Source: Polyodon spathula
Taxonomy: Eukaryota > Chordata > Actinopteri > Acipenseriformes > Polyodontidae
Length of the DNA: 64,000 nucleotides
NCBI RefSeq assembly: GCF_017654505.1
Contig: NC_054538.1
Coordinates: 27,513,743 to 27,577,742, forward strand
Reading direction: 5' to 3'
The position numbers were made by a program, and so were the translations under genes. The notes under the pieces are model-generated. The model was not told the DNA's origin. It ran no database searches and was given only the letters and a program-made list of their open reading frames with translations. Each line of letters starts with the position of its first letter. Position 1 is the stretch's first letter. Below, one piece after another: positions 12,791-25,745 of the stretch.

Positions 12791-14305
12791 CCTGTGTGGT
12801 GTGTCAATACCCACTGCTCTGTGTCTAGTTCACATTATTCAGTGAAGACCCACATATGTAACATCACCCTCTTACATGGTGCCATAATTCAATGTCATCG
12901 TTGCGTGAATTCCATTTTGAATGGACAGAAGGAAAATAACCCCATACTAGTCATACCACAAAATTCTAACATGGTCACCATGTATTTTATTTTGTAACAG
13001 TAAGTTAAAAGAGAACTGATTATATCTGAGCACTGTAGGTCTTGCTAGTATGGCATCTGTATTTCAGTTGAAATTGTGCTACACATTTCCACTAGCTTGA
13101 AAAGAACACATGAGGGAACCAGCAACAGCCTGAGGTATAATACCAGATATTGCCGTTGAATATGATTTGTTATATGTAGCACTAAATAAAAATAACCTAT
13201 CGATTAAAGTATGTATCAAGAGTACTCCTAGTAAAAATAATAGACACTATTTTAAAGTGCTGTGCAACAACAATGCACTGTATGCATATGCATTGCTTTA
13301 TTGATCTGTTACTAGTCAGATGAGTATTAAATACTTCTACATGAAAAGTTAACATATTGGATTTTGACTTTAATTACCTTTTCAAGGATCAAATCTGTTA
13401 ATATACCTATTAATTATGTGCAACAAAAAATACTGTACAACTTGATATAAACACACACTTGATGTGTAATGTTAAACTAATTGAAGTTGTTTTTATAGTA
13501 TAAGCACTAAACAATTTGCTTATACAGGTACCTAAAGCCTAGAGAATAATCTTAGGTGATTTAGTTGGCATATAATTTATTAAAAATCAGCTCAGAGCAA
13601 ATTTGGATGAGTGTAAGCATGCTTTCACAACACATATCAGAAGGAAAGAGTTTCACCCATTACAGCAACTATAACAATTAAAAAATTACCACATTTCATA
13701 AATGATCCTTATTGTGACTGATTATCGCCATGTTTTCAATTCCTGGAAGTAATCGTGAAATCATGAATGGTTATTTTATTAACAGTAACTATTATTATTG
13801 GAGTAAAAATACCAATGCTAAAACAATAGGATGGTGAGAGTGTTATTACAATTATTAATTAATCTTGACATGTATTGAGGATCAATTTGGAAATCTAAAA
13901 TGATTTAAAATTATATTTCAATGCAGACGATATCATTATGAAATATGAGTCTATGTCAGTATTTAATATTGAATTATTGTATTGCTTTATTCTGACAATA
14001 TATTTACAGGTTTATCCATAACTTAAAAATGATTTGTGTACTTGACTACTGTATGCAAGTCTAGTGTTTGTATCTCTTTGTATGTCCGAAGGAATGGAGA
14101 AACAGCTGTTTGGAGTATGAAATGAGAATGTGCAAGAAAGCTTGACTTCTATCACAGCTAGCAGAACAACAAAAGGTTTAGAGTGGTATTGCAGCCAATA
14201 ATGTTTTAGATCATTATCTGAGACTCATTAGAACTATCAGGACCTCCTTTCAGCTTGTTCTGCACTAATTGATCTGGATTTAAAAAAAAAATCAGGGGAA
14301 GACTT
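12791..14305. other. AT-rich flanking DNA, nothing recognised
   Basis: Low-GC sequence with no open frame, repeat or RNA gene that I can support. Confidence 0.5.
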
Positions 14306-14788
14306 TTTATTCATTTATTTATTTTTAAAATAAATTTAGTAATCACCAATTATTGTATTATTTTCTCCCAATTTGGAATATTCAATTATTTTTAGGCTCA
14401 GCTCACCGATACCACCACCGCGCTGACTCGGGAGCGGTGAAGACAAACACACGCTGTCCTACGAAGCATGTGCCATCAGCCGACCGCTTTTTTTCACACT
14501 GCAGACTCATCGTGCAGCCACCGTAGAGCTACAGCATTGAAGGACAACGCAGCCCTGGGCAAGTTACAGGCAAGCCCGCAGGCGCCCAGCCAGACTGTAG
14601 GGGTCAATGGTACGCGGTGAGCCGAGGGCACCCTGGATGACCTAAGCCTAATTGGCGCTCGGCCAATTGTGCGCCCCCTGAGAGCTCCTGTCTATGGTCG
14701 GCAATAGAATAGGGCTATAGGGCACATCCTGCACTCTACTCGGAGTGTCTTTAACAGATGCCCCACTTAGGAGCCCCTAGGGCAAGAC
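14306..14788 (-). mobile_element. tRNA-derived SINE with B-box region lost
   Basis: On the minus strand it starts GGGGCTCCTAAGTGGGGCAT, in the manner of a tRNA-like head, and ends in the A/T-rich tail with CCAAATTGGGAGAAAATAAT. The style matches the copy at 41.7-42.0 kb in the same orientation. The expected B box (GGTTCGAGTCC-like) is missing just after the GTGCCCTATAG segment, consistent with an internal deletion. Family membership is from memory of similar fish repeats. Confidence 0.6.
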
Positions 14789-17084
14789 TTTTAAAGATGA
14801 TTTGAAGGTACATATTTAAAAACACCAATTGGATGTCTCATTTCATCCCATTGATGTGAGATATTTAAAAGGTCAAATCTATTGTGGGGGGGGGGGAGTA
14901 CAATGTTGAGATCCAAGCATCCATAAATTCTCTACTTTTCGTGACTTGACAATCACACCACTTTATTTAATCGCATTTCTTGGTATTACTTCTCACTCTT
15001 CAGATTAGATGCAAGCTGCTGCATTCAATTTCTACAAATCAAATTGTTTGAGTGTATTCCAGGGATTGCTCAGGGTCTGGTGGATGGAAATGATTCATTG
15101 ATCAATAATCTTGAAAAGCAGTCACTTAGTGAAGGATGGGGCACCCATAAGTCTATATTCCACAGCCTCTCCTTAAGATATGCAAGCAAGTTATACCTGC
15201 TCAGCTGGCGGCCAACATATTTATTGATTAAAATAATACAAAATCTTTTGGAACTCGAAAATACTTCATTTTGCTCAGTTTCTAAAATGTCAAGTGCATT
15301 GGGTTGCATGAATCCAGGAAATACTAACCCTACTGTCAGACTTGAGAGTTATGGTACTTTACTATTCCTATATTAATATTATTGGCTTTATTTAAATATG
15401 TGTAGTTATTACGGAGGCAAGGCAGCTGTCGAATGTGAAATTTTCAAGCAATTTTATTTTAGTTTCAACTTATTATACGTTTTACCTTAGGTTGTATGAC
15501 TGAGGGGTTAATGTTGTGTGTATGGTGTCTCATTGTATGATTCTTTAGAAGAAAGGTATAACATCACCTGCTTCCAATCTGAAAAGGAAAAAAAAAAGCA
15601 AACTAATAAAACCCCTGCTGTAGAATGGCTGCAAACATCATGGAATGTATTAGATTGCACTATTAAAATGACCAAAAGTTAATTTTGTGCTGCTGTACCG
15701 GCCCAGTCCTCTTTAATACAACCATAAAACAATTAACCCTTTCCCTTTTTCAAAGACACAAAATGAGACACAGTGAATGGGGAAATGTACAAACATCTAT
15801 ATTTTAATGTTCGGCAATAACAGCAATCCAGGGGAAAAAAAACAGTAAGTCCAACACACTGATTTTTACATAGCCAAATAATTCAGGCAATGACACAAAC
15901 ACATCACAGCTTAACAAGACCTAGAGGCTGCCTTGAAGATACAGGTATGACAGACAGCTCAGCTCAACATGAAACAGTATCAAATACACACATACTGTGA
16001 TGAAACATTAGCAGAGTAATTCGGCTTGTTTTGAGTAAGGCATTTCATTTAATTATTATTGGCGAATCACAACATACTTTTCAGGCAGCATGCAGAAAAA
16101 AAAAAATTTAGTCTGTACATTTTATGACACACATAGCAACATCTAATCCTTTCCCAAATTCACGTCAAATTAATTATAAAACATTCAATCTTCTTATTGT
16201 TATTTAGGTATTAATTTAAGTTACTATTTATATTTACATGTGTATGGAGAATCACTCTAGTAAATTAAAATGATATTTCCATAAATATATTAACAAAAAT
16301 GCAAAGTGATCTTGATTTTCTGTTGTTATGATATAAACATTGTGTGAAATACCTGCCACGACATTACAGCAATGGAATTTCTTTTACAAAACCTAAAATT
16401 AATATAAAGCGAAGGTACCAGAAGAAATTAATCAGATGATTTAAAAGGTTGAAGATCATGATTCACTTCATGAAGTTGCCTCTGTATATCAGTAGGTATC
16501 AGTGAACCAATGCCTTATTCTTTACAGTTTATCCACAGTGTATGTTTCATAAACAAACAAACAAAAAAAACCCATATATTTGCTATGCTAGTTCAGTACA
16601 AATAATCAGCAACCACAGTCTGCAACTAGTTATAACTTGTTGTTTGACAAATGATTGTAAAATCATCTATTTTTTGGCAGAATTTTATACATGTTGAGAA
16701 GGGTCCTTAACTGGACTGTTCCATAGCAAGTTTAAACTTTGTTTTATCTACAGTATTAAGAACAGCGACATTAAATCAAATAGACCATCTCTGGATTAAC
16801 ACAAATAGAACGATGTTGAATGAATACATTTGGATATGTTCTAGCACTGTGAATGAACTTTCATATTTATTAGACACAAAGGATTATGTAGTTACTCTGC
16901 AACCAGTTTGCAAGGGTAACCATGATAACTAAGCATTTCTAAAGACTTAAAGAGTGAAATGCCATTTTAATTCCATTTTGCTAATACCTAGTTTCCATGG
17001 AGAGCCAACTAGAGTCGACTCGAGTGCGCTCCTATTGGTCTGAATCTCCCAGAATTCAAGTTATCATGTGAGTTGGGCAGGAAA
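14789..17084. other. AT-rich flanking DNA, nothing recognised
   Basis: Includes a G10 run near 14,886-14,896 and open frames of 80-110 codons at 15.0-15.4 kb on both strands that overlap and look random. No gene supported. Confidence 0.5.
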
Positions 17085-17345
17085 GACTTGCAAGTTAAGG
17101 AGTGTGGTCTGAAGTCCAGGATTTGTAACCAGAAGGTCACCGGTTCAAATCCCACCTCTGCCACTGACTGACTCACTGTGTGACCCTGAGCAAGTCACTT
17201 AACCTCCTTGTACTCCATCCTGCCAGTGAGATGTTAAATCAGTGTCCTACTGTAAGTGACTCTGCATACAATGCACAGTTCACAGCCTACCTCTATAAAG
17301 TGCTTTGTGATGGTGATCCATTATTATTATTATTAAAGGTCAGAC
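17085..17345 (+). mobile_element. tRNA-derived SINE with LINE-like tail
   Basis: A B-box-like GGTTCAAATCC lies at about 17,143. It is followed by the widespread SINE body GACCCTGAGCAAGTCACTTA, then TGTAAGTGACTCTGC, and a LINE-like 3' end TATAAAGTGCTTTGTGATGG that runs into (ATT)n. The A box is degenerate. The order head, body, tail, simple repeat is that of vertebrate tRNA SINEs. Confidence 0.8.
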
Positions 17346-19914
17346 GGTATTACAGTCAAATTGTCAATGATTTAAAAGATAAATCCATCTAGATATTCTT
17401 TCGCAATTGCTTCATGCAGTACATATACCATAAACAGTTTAAAGAAGCGCTGGACAAGGGAAATAATGTGTCAGATGTCGAAGTGGTATGAGAATGGCAG
17501 TGACAAAGTCAATTTGCTTGAAAACATTAAAAGTAGACCAGACATTTCCATGAAAGGATTTATCTGGAATTGATCTGATGCGATCACAAACCCAGAGGCA
17601 GTAGTAGGACTGTTTTTTTTTTTATGATAAGCTTTTTTTGTGTTTTTTTTCTTACACTTTCATTAACAGCCAAAATTGTTTATGCCAGACTTGTTACAAA
17701 GTCTGTAACAAAATGGTTGATTGTTATTGTCAATACGTTGTAGATATTACTAAATATCGCGCAGGTATCGCAAAGTCCATAAAAAAACAAAAATAAAAAA
17801 AAAACAAACAAACATTAAAATAAATGAGTTTTGCACTATATAAAACAGAATTGATTGCACCAGTGCTTGCTAGTCTAACTGATTAGAATGCCTTTTTTGT
17901 TGTTCTCCAAGTTGCTGGAGTGACATTGTAGATGCTTGTATAACGAGTTACTGTAAATGAGATACTGTTTTAGCAGACAGATCTCTTTAAGTAAACACTT
18001 ATTTGAAATTTTTTGGAATTAAAAGTATAAATGCAAAACTGTTTTGCATTTTTTTTTTTTTGTGTGACCGTGCTAGGTGAAAACCAGCAATTCCAAAACC
18101 ATCAAAAAAAGGTAGTAAATCTGCCGAATTTAATACTAGCCAAAATGTCCTGTTATACGGTATGTTCCCGTCTCTACAACATTTCTGATTGACATTTAGA
18201 ATTCAGGCCAGCCTGAGGAGTGAAATCGGACCAGAGGATTCTGGCTCCCTTCCGAAGTGGAAGCCAACTGGAGTAATTTAAAAACATGGAAATGGAGCTG
18301 TGTCGGGGTGGGGGGGGGGGGGTTATATGGTTCATAGAAATGTGATATTAGAGAGTTTGTGGGGCCAGCAGACATAAAAGGTGTCAAGACATTAGGTGGG
18401 ACCAGCAGAGTTGAAAGGTAACATTGTCACATGATTTGAGTGGATGGGGAAATCTGTTAGTGTTCTCATTCAAGGCTGAATCAAATGCAAAGCCAGGTAA
18501 AGACAATATGCAAAAAATGATAAAAAGTCGATATTTGGCACGACAGAGCACACATTCCCTGAAAATGATTTCAAATATGATGATAAAAGTAAGAAAATGG
18601 AAATAAATCTCTTGAAGATACTCTTTTAGGAAATCAACTGCCACCCTTGTCAATACTAATTTTGTGTTTCCTAAATAACTATAATTCATTGCACTTGTTC
18701 AATGGAAACAGTATGGGAATATACCGATTACTATTTATTGTGAATACTGTTTTTAATAATGGATCCTTATTCTCTATTAAACCGATGTAAGTTTAATGTC
18801 AAATGTATCTTTATGAAAATTACAAAACAACCCTACTGGAAAGGACTCAGTAGCTGGGAGCTGTTGCAATGAGGTTAACAAAAAAAAAAAATACAAAAAA
18901 GCCTTTAACAGCTAACACACAGATAAATTATGTTTTGACATTTGTTTTTCTGGAAGATTTAGCTAGCACATACAATAGGAACCATTTACAGGAAAGGATA
19001 TTATGGGAGACTCACAGGCCAGAAGGCAACAGTTTCATTTGTAATGACACCGAGTAACATTTTCTGGGATTTTTCAGAGGCTGCTGTCAAAAGATATTCC
19101 CTTCCTAACCGAGATACATAGATATAATGCAAAAGTGCAAGGGCAAGCACAGAACAAAAATAACGACATTCATTTCAACAGCTCGAAAGCTTAAAGCCAA
19201 ATTATATAAAATCCCCAAATCAACCATTGTGCCTACAATGATTCAAGCCATTGGACCGCAAAGAGCATTCACAGTCTGTCCGACCTTGGGTTATGAAAGT
19301 AAAACAAATACAAAACGTCTTTACTTTTAAGTTGTTATTGTTTTACTTTAAAATCATCGTAGTATGTCACCTGACCATGGACCTTAACCTGTTTGGTATC
19401 TGGTGTGTAGAGGCCAGCTTGTTAAATGCTAATTTTACATTTCCAGTAATGTACAATATGCAAAATATATAGTGACAAAGACTGACAATTTTAGATTATA
19501 TTACTACAGTTTGAACTGGATTTGTGCCTAGACTGATGTCATACTATTGATTGTTGGTAATTAATTATACATCTATAACTATGTTGTAAAGATGTTATTA
19601 ATGTATCTTGTCATTAATAATAAAAAGCTGTAATAACACAGGGCTATACAATATTAAACAAAGGCTTCATAATAATCTTTCCAGTAATTACTTTATACAA
19701 TGACATGTACCCTTTTTGTAGTCAAAATTATAGTAATAAATGGTTGTTTCTTATTACAAATCTTATAAAACTTTGAATAACCTTCATGGATCCTTAAAGT
19801 AAGCGTGATCATCAAGTAATGGAAATTTTTATTTACCAGTGATGCTTTCTCAATCAGTTTTGTGCTAACCTCCGCTGTCACATAAATCACAATATAATCA
19901 CCCATTAGGGGAAC
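17346..19914. other. AT-rich flanking DNA with a G13 tract
   Basis: A G-rich run lies at 18,304-18,323 (GGGGTGGGG...). Otherwise short unrecognised frames only. Confidence 0.5.
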
Positions 19915-19978
<64 letters not shown>

Positions 19979-20209
19979 GCCTCACAGCTCCAAGGTCCTG
20001 GGTTCGATTCTGGCCTCAGGGGTCTGTCTGTGTGGGGTCTGTCTGGCTAGGTGGATTGGCCTCTCTAAATTGCCCCTTAGTTGCCCTGAGATGGACTGGT
20101 GTCCCTTCCAGGGTGTGGTCCTGCATTGCGCCCTGTGTCTGTCGGGTTAGGCCCCGGCTCACGGCAACCCTCTATAAGATTATGTGATTACAGATAATGG
20201 ATGGATGGA

Positions 20210-20280
<71 letters not shown>
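19915..20280 (+). mobile_element. SINE-like insert inside an (AAT)n microsatellite
   Basis: Two (AAT)n arrays of about 60-70 bp (19,915-19,976 and 20,212-20,280) flank a roughly 235-bp dispersed repeat. The repeat contains GGTCCTGGGTTCGATTCTGG (B-box-like), GCCTCTCTAAATTGCCCCT, GAGATGGACTGGTGTCCCTT and a (GATG)n tail. This is a widespread fish repeat; the copy lacks the usual segment between the tRNA-like head and the GGTGGATTGGCC part, so it carries an internal deletion. Confidence 0.75.
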
Positions 20281-20688
20281 TCCGAGGGGAGACATACTAA
20301 AACAAAACAAATATTTGGTGTACTGGCGCTCTCAAGTTCACAATCTTTCCTGCATAAGCCAGATGAAAGCAGGTCACCTTTCAGCTTTGAAGCAGAACAT
20401 ATCCAAAGTAAAAACTAACAGAAAAGCATACAAGAGTAAACAGATGGAAATTATGTTGCAAGACAATCCATTTTAAGTTGTTCCTTGGGGACTAATTCTT
20501 GGGGATTATATCTTAACATTTAATTACTGCTGCCGGGCCTGTGCAGCTGGTGAAAGGTAATGAATAAGAGATCCTTTATGAAAACAAGCATGGCTTTAGG
20601 ATATAAGTAAATGATTTCTAACATACCCACTGCATTTTGCTAATGTAATGAAAGTTTAACTCATAAGGACACGTCCGAAAACTGCCTT

Positions 20689-21386
20689 TCCTGGTAAGCT
20701 GGGGTCCAAGCGGACCCCAGCAATAAAACAACATATAACTAACAACTGGAGTAAATTAATAAATCGTTTGGTATAATGTGTTGTTTATGTTATGCAAAAT
20801 GGATAATACGCCCAATGTGCACAGCTGTCTCCTAGCAAGTGAAGGCCCCGCTGTATTCTGGATGCTGTAGTTTATTCTAGGAACATGTCACCTGGACACG
20901 TGAGATATCATTGGAAAGCCCCAAGTCGCCTCTTTCATTGTGTTCCATGTTCTCTCCGTTTTTGAGATACATGCACTTGAACACACCTACTGATTAGCTG
21001 TGCGTCACAGCACTGGAGCACTGAATGAGGGGGTGGTAGAGAGTACACATACGAACATGCCTGATGTCAATGGAAAGCATTTTAAATGATGTTGAAACTA
21101 GAATGCTATCTCTTGAAATGACCGAGTAATAGGCAACAAACGAAACTTATGACCTGACTAATATCACATGACTCAATCCTTAGTTTTGGTTTGCTGTAGG
21201 TTTTGCTTAGGATGTCTGTTCGGGACATACGATACATCAATATCTCTACACTTGACAAGAATGATCCTTTGCATACTGTGACAAGATGGGTTCCTGACAA
21301 TTACCTAAAATGAAACAAAAATCAACCACATAACTGATACTAAAGCACTGTGGGGTCCAAATGGATCCCAGGTTATCTTATCAGGG
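20689..21386. mobile_element. piggyBac-like non-autonomous element, about 698 bp
   Basis: The right end reads inwards CCCTGATAAGATAACCTGGG and is followed outside by TTAA (21387-21390). The left end reads TCCTGGTAAGCTGGGGTCC. Both ends then carry a small palindrome, GGGGTCC-AAGC-GGACCCC on the left and GGGGTCC-AAAT-GGATCCC on the right. CCCT-type termini with TTAA targets are typical of piggyBac. The left TTAA has decayed to CCTT. There is no transposase frame inside. Confidence 0.65.
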
Positions 21387-21390
21387 TTAA

Positions 21391-22849
21391 ATAGGATGTG
21401 AACGGTCCACTGCTTACTTCCTCCCCACTCCTTCAGGACACCTATTAACTCTGGGTACTGGAAACAACTGTACAGCAAATTAACAAAACAATACTGATAA
21501 AGTGACATTGTTTTATATTAAAAATACTGACTTCCTTGCAGTTTTACCTATCATATTCTCAACATTTGTTCACAAGTCGCTGTTTGGCTATTATCAGCAA
21601 AAATGTACTGTGGGGTAGGCTACTTTCAATACAGATCTTTTATTTTCTGTCTGTCAAAACCCTTCCTCCGACAATAACTTGGCAGTCTAACTGCAGGACT
21701 TGACTTTGTCATTGGCTCTGGCACTTGCCTACATAATTTAAGAACAATTAAAAGGTAAACAAGGGCAAGACGTTTCAACAACATCTTTGGATTCTTTGAG
21801 AAATGTTATCAAGAAACATTTTAAAGTATTTTAAGTAAATTAATATAAGGGACATTTATTTAACTGTAAGGACTGCTTCGTTTTTGAACTGGTTTCATAT
21901 CCTATGTCATTTGTATTCTACTCACTAAATAGGTTGGGAAAGCAGAAATGATGTGATGAAATGTCCAATCTGACCTTTATCCACATGTTTCAGACTGTGA
22001 GCAAGTTTCTCCAGGTACACAAATGGCATTCATATGCCTGGCTTATCCTAATCTAAATTCCTCTCAGTCCAAAGTATGCACAGTTCGAAAATCTGTATTT
22101 TTTGACATCTACACTAGCTGCATACTAATCCCAGAAGTGCAGGTTTGTCCAGGCACTATTAACATAAACTTGGAAGCAATCCGCTAATAAAGAATACTAA
22201 TATAAAGCAATCATTTTCCCCTATGACCTCAGTTCCCACTACTAATATTTAGGTAAAAGATGCCTAATTAACGTATTTTCCTTGATGTTCCTTGGCTAGA
22301 TGTATGTCTTGATAAGGATTCTTCAGAAAGTTTAACATTTTATATATATGTTTTCAACCACTAAATCGGCTTTACTTTAATCACATCCTCTAATGAAAGT
22401 AACATTTCCTACCATTCCATTTAGCAACTGTTCTAGTAGGAGTACAGAGCTTGTTCCACACAATGAAAAATCCCATTAAAAATGGGTGTTAGAATAGAAC
22501 CACGACAGCAGTGGGTCTGCTTTACTACCCCAATTACTCTTCTTAGGAGCCAAGTGTTCCATGACTCCCAATTTCACAGCTGACTTGGTTAACAGTCCCG
22601 TGATAGTGGCCTGCCAAATTCCAATCTCCCAACAGGACTGGAGCTAAATAAACCACTGCTCAGGCATCCCTAAAATCAAATTAGAAATGGCCTCAAAACT
22701 GTGACACCTGGCAGTGATAATGTAAACTTTACAGTATGATTATCACTGTTTACACATTGCTAAAATCAAGATAGCAAAGTCCTAACTTTGCTTTTGAAAT
22801 GGATAGATATAAGCTCCTGGCTTTTGAGTCAAGGTTAAAAACTATTTTT
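21391..22849. other. AT-rich flanking DNA, nothing recognised
   Basis: No open frame or repeat that I can support. Confidence 0.5.
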
Positions 22850-23125
22850 TTTTTAGATTAGCTTTTGAATCTTGACTTTGTGTATCAATCTGTTAATATT
22901 ATAATTTTACTCCTCTTTTTATTGATTGTATTGCATGTTTTTCTTTCACTGTAATTTTGCTGCTTTTAATACTGATTGTTGCTTAATGGATTTTTATCAA
23001 TCTTCCAAATTTTTCTGTACTTCAATTATACTGTATTCTTGTTTTTGATGTTATTGCATTGTAAAGCGCTTTGCGACACTGTGTGAAAGGTGCTCCACAA
23101 ATAACCTTTAAACTTTAATGCAGAA
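22850..23125 (+). mobile_element. LINE-like 3' end fragment
   Basis: A T-rich region ends in TGTAAAGCGCTTTGCGACAC and GTGAAAGGTGCTCCACAAAT, the recurring 3'-terminal signature of L2/CR1/Rex-type non-LTR elements and of SINEs that borrow their tails. No reverse transcriptase frame is present; this is a 5'-truncated copy. Confidence 0.6.
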
Positions 23126-24949
23126 GTCTTGGTTGGGAATGACTGGCAAATTCTCACTTTTGGTGGTGCCTGATCTTAGTCAATTCTGTGTTGCTAAGAG
23201 AGGGCCAATATGCATTACTCAGCATGTTTATATCCATATTCAGTTTCTTGCTGTTCAGTTGTTATATATTCATATTGTACATTTATTTGTTGAGTTCAAC
23301 GGTTCTGGCAGTGCAATGCAACAATTAGGTTTTTTCAATTCAAAAGTCTAATATTGATTGAAGACACACTGTTAAATCAACACGTGTCAATAAATGAAAC
23401 AGGAAGTCATAGTTGCACTCATTCCCAGTCAACATATGGAAGTTGAACGGTACTGTATATGTTCTATTTTTGGAACTATTGTGGAATTATTTTTCTGTTT
23501 AAAATGTCAACCGGATTATTAAAACTGCAAGAACACTGAATGATTTTTTCACATAATTTACATTTTAGTAAATTTGAAAGCCAAATTGGCTATTGATGAC
23601 TCTCCTTAGGATTACCGCAAGTCCATTTTGTTTTTCTCTCTAATGTACCTTCAGTTGTAATACTTATGTAAATAGTAAACCAGGTTCTGTCCTGAGGGTT
23701 TTTTCAAAGCGAAGATGTATAGGAAAGGTATTGTTCTGGTTCAAAGCTGAACCAGCACTTCAGAGCACAGACGTGTTATTTTTTTTCTGACCTGTGATTT
23801 GAGAGCGTAAAGAAAATACTAAGTTAAGATTCCAATCAGTACAAATAAAGCTGGCAGTGCTTTAATCATATTTTGGCTTCCCCTGCAATCAAGACATTTT
23901 TAATTTTTAATTTTATTTTGTAAAGCAAAATGCAAAATCAAGCTACCCATCTTCAAAATAATAAAAAAAAAAAATATTCCCCAAAACTATTATGGACTTT
24001 TCTTTATTCAGACAATGCTAACAGAGTAGAGGTTGTTTTAAATACAGACCTGAGAATAATGATATTGGGCTGCAATGTAGTGTAATGAAATTGGAAGCAT
24101 ATATTTATATAATACCGCCAACAACTGAAGCCAGAGATGGGTGAAATGAGCACAGCATTTATGACTTTGCCACCATGCTTAGGTCCAATGTGTTGCCTTT
24201 GAAATCAGAGATGTATTTGAAAAATATCAAAAACATTTTCAGAATAAGTAAAATCAGACTACAGTGCAGACTTCAAAAGGAGATACAACCACTTCAGAAA
24301 TCAACAAAGGGAGGTGCTACTGGAAGCATTGAAATATATATGTAAATATTAATATTATAACCATTGCTCTTTAAAACAGGATATCCCAACTTTATTTTTC
24401 TGTGTCAAGAAGTGTACCAAGTATAACTATCACAGTTTGTGCACTTCCTTCCTATTTTTGTGTGCAACACAAACAAAATGAACTAAACCCCATAAAAGAC
24501 AACATAAAATCAAATTACAATACTAAAACATTAGAAAAAAAACCTCACAATTCAAATCTATAGCATAACCCTGAATAACTGGAAAACATGATGGTGCTGT
24601 CATGAACAATAGATATGTATGAATTAGTCACATCTGGTGATGATATGCCAAGAAATTTAGTCTGCCAGCATCAACCGGTATCAAAAGTACCAGATTTAGT
24701 GACAAAAATAACCAGTCTTTGTTATATATATTTTTTTTTAAATTTGTGGACAAATTCATGAAATACCCAAATGACAGCAGGACACATTTTGAAATCACCC
24801 ACATATGGTTTAAATAATAAGTCGTGTGCTACACCTTGAAATACTGGTTGCAAAAGCTTCTCTTTGGATTCATCGTCTTGTGTGTTTTAAAAAAAAAATG
24901 TGAACATGTTATTTTATTATATTTTGTTTGCAACTCTAAGCTACCCTTT
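23126..24949. other. AT-rich flanking DNA, nothing recognised
   Basis: No gene or repeat supported in this stretch. Confidence 0.5.
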
Positions 24950-25745
24950 TTTCACGAGGGAGGAGCCAGGCCTGTGTAAAAGGGCTACTAGAATAAAGAC
25001 TAATTTCTTGTGACTTTAGCAACAGAATAGGGGTTTCCCCTTGACTACTTAGAGAACCGTCTTCGCTGAGGTGAGACCGAACCAACTGACCTCCAAGTTC
25101 GGGAAGTGAGGGACTTTCCCCAAGGGGAAACTAAGTAAGGATAGAGGACGAACTAAGGTCTCCCTGGCTTACTGAGATAACTGAGTCTAATTGAGAGAGG
25201 TCAGACTCAGCTGACGCTCTGAGGCCACATAGAGAGCCTCGCGATCTATGCAAGGAGAACAAAAACGCAGGAAGAGAGAATAAAGAAATAAACACAGAGG
25301 ACCCACCAAACTGTAAGAGCCACCTTCGATAAGCTGACTCAATGACTAGCATGAAAGTTGAGCGCAAGCTTTGCTCTCTGAACGGGGAGACTGGCACAGG
25401 TGCAAATCAATATACTTAAGCAGGAGAATGGAAAATGAAATGTAGTTAAAGTTGTTTGGCCAGGGGTCCCGTCTGACCAGCGGGAACCATCCTCTCAGAG
25501 GGCGAGACGACGTTGTCGGCCTCTAAGGTTGGGAAGTGAGCTTCTCTTGCCCACAGAGGGGACCGTTGCAGAGGCGGCAGTGGAGGAGGCAGGGAGGATG
25601 AAGGAAACTGAAGAGACAAGAATTAGGGAGCTGGCTACAGTTTAAATAGGGTGACTGATAGGTAATTCAAGGGTGACTGACAGATATTTTAGCAGGATGA
25701 CACAAGGGAGGAGCCTCAGCTCCAGCCCCCCGAAATACACTCAGG
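24950..25745. repeat. GC-rich unclassified repeat block with internal direct repeats
   Basis: The block is much richer in G and C than its flanks. GGGAGGAGCC occurs at both ends (about 24,959 and 25,708), and a diverged internal duplication shows as CTCCAAGTTCGGGAAGTGAG at about 25,091 and CTCTAAGGTTGGGAAGTGAG at about 25,521. Could be an LTR-like or tandem-structured element. No coding identified. Confidence 0.5.

Noticed and set aside
15044..15376. Overlapping frames on both strands
   Set aside because: Complementary overlapping frames without family similarity or splice context; likely chance.
17085..17345. Possible functional tRNA gene from the B box
   Set aside because: No cloverleaf with an acceptor stem and no good A box; the SINE body follows directly.
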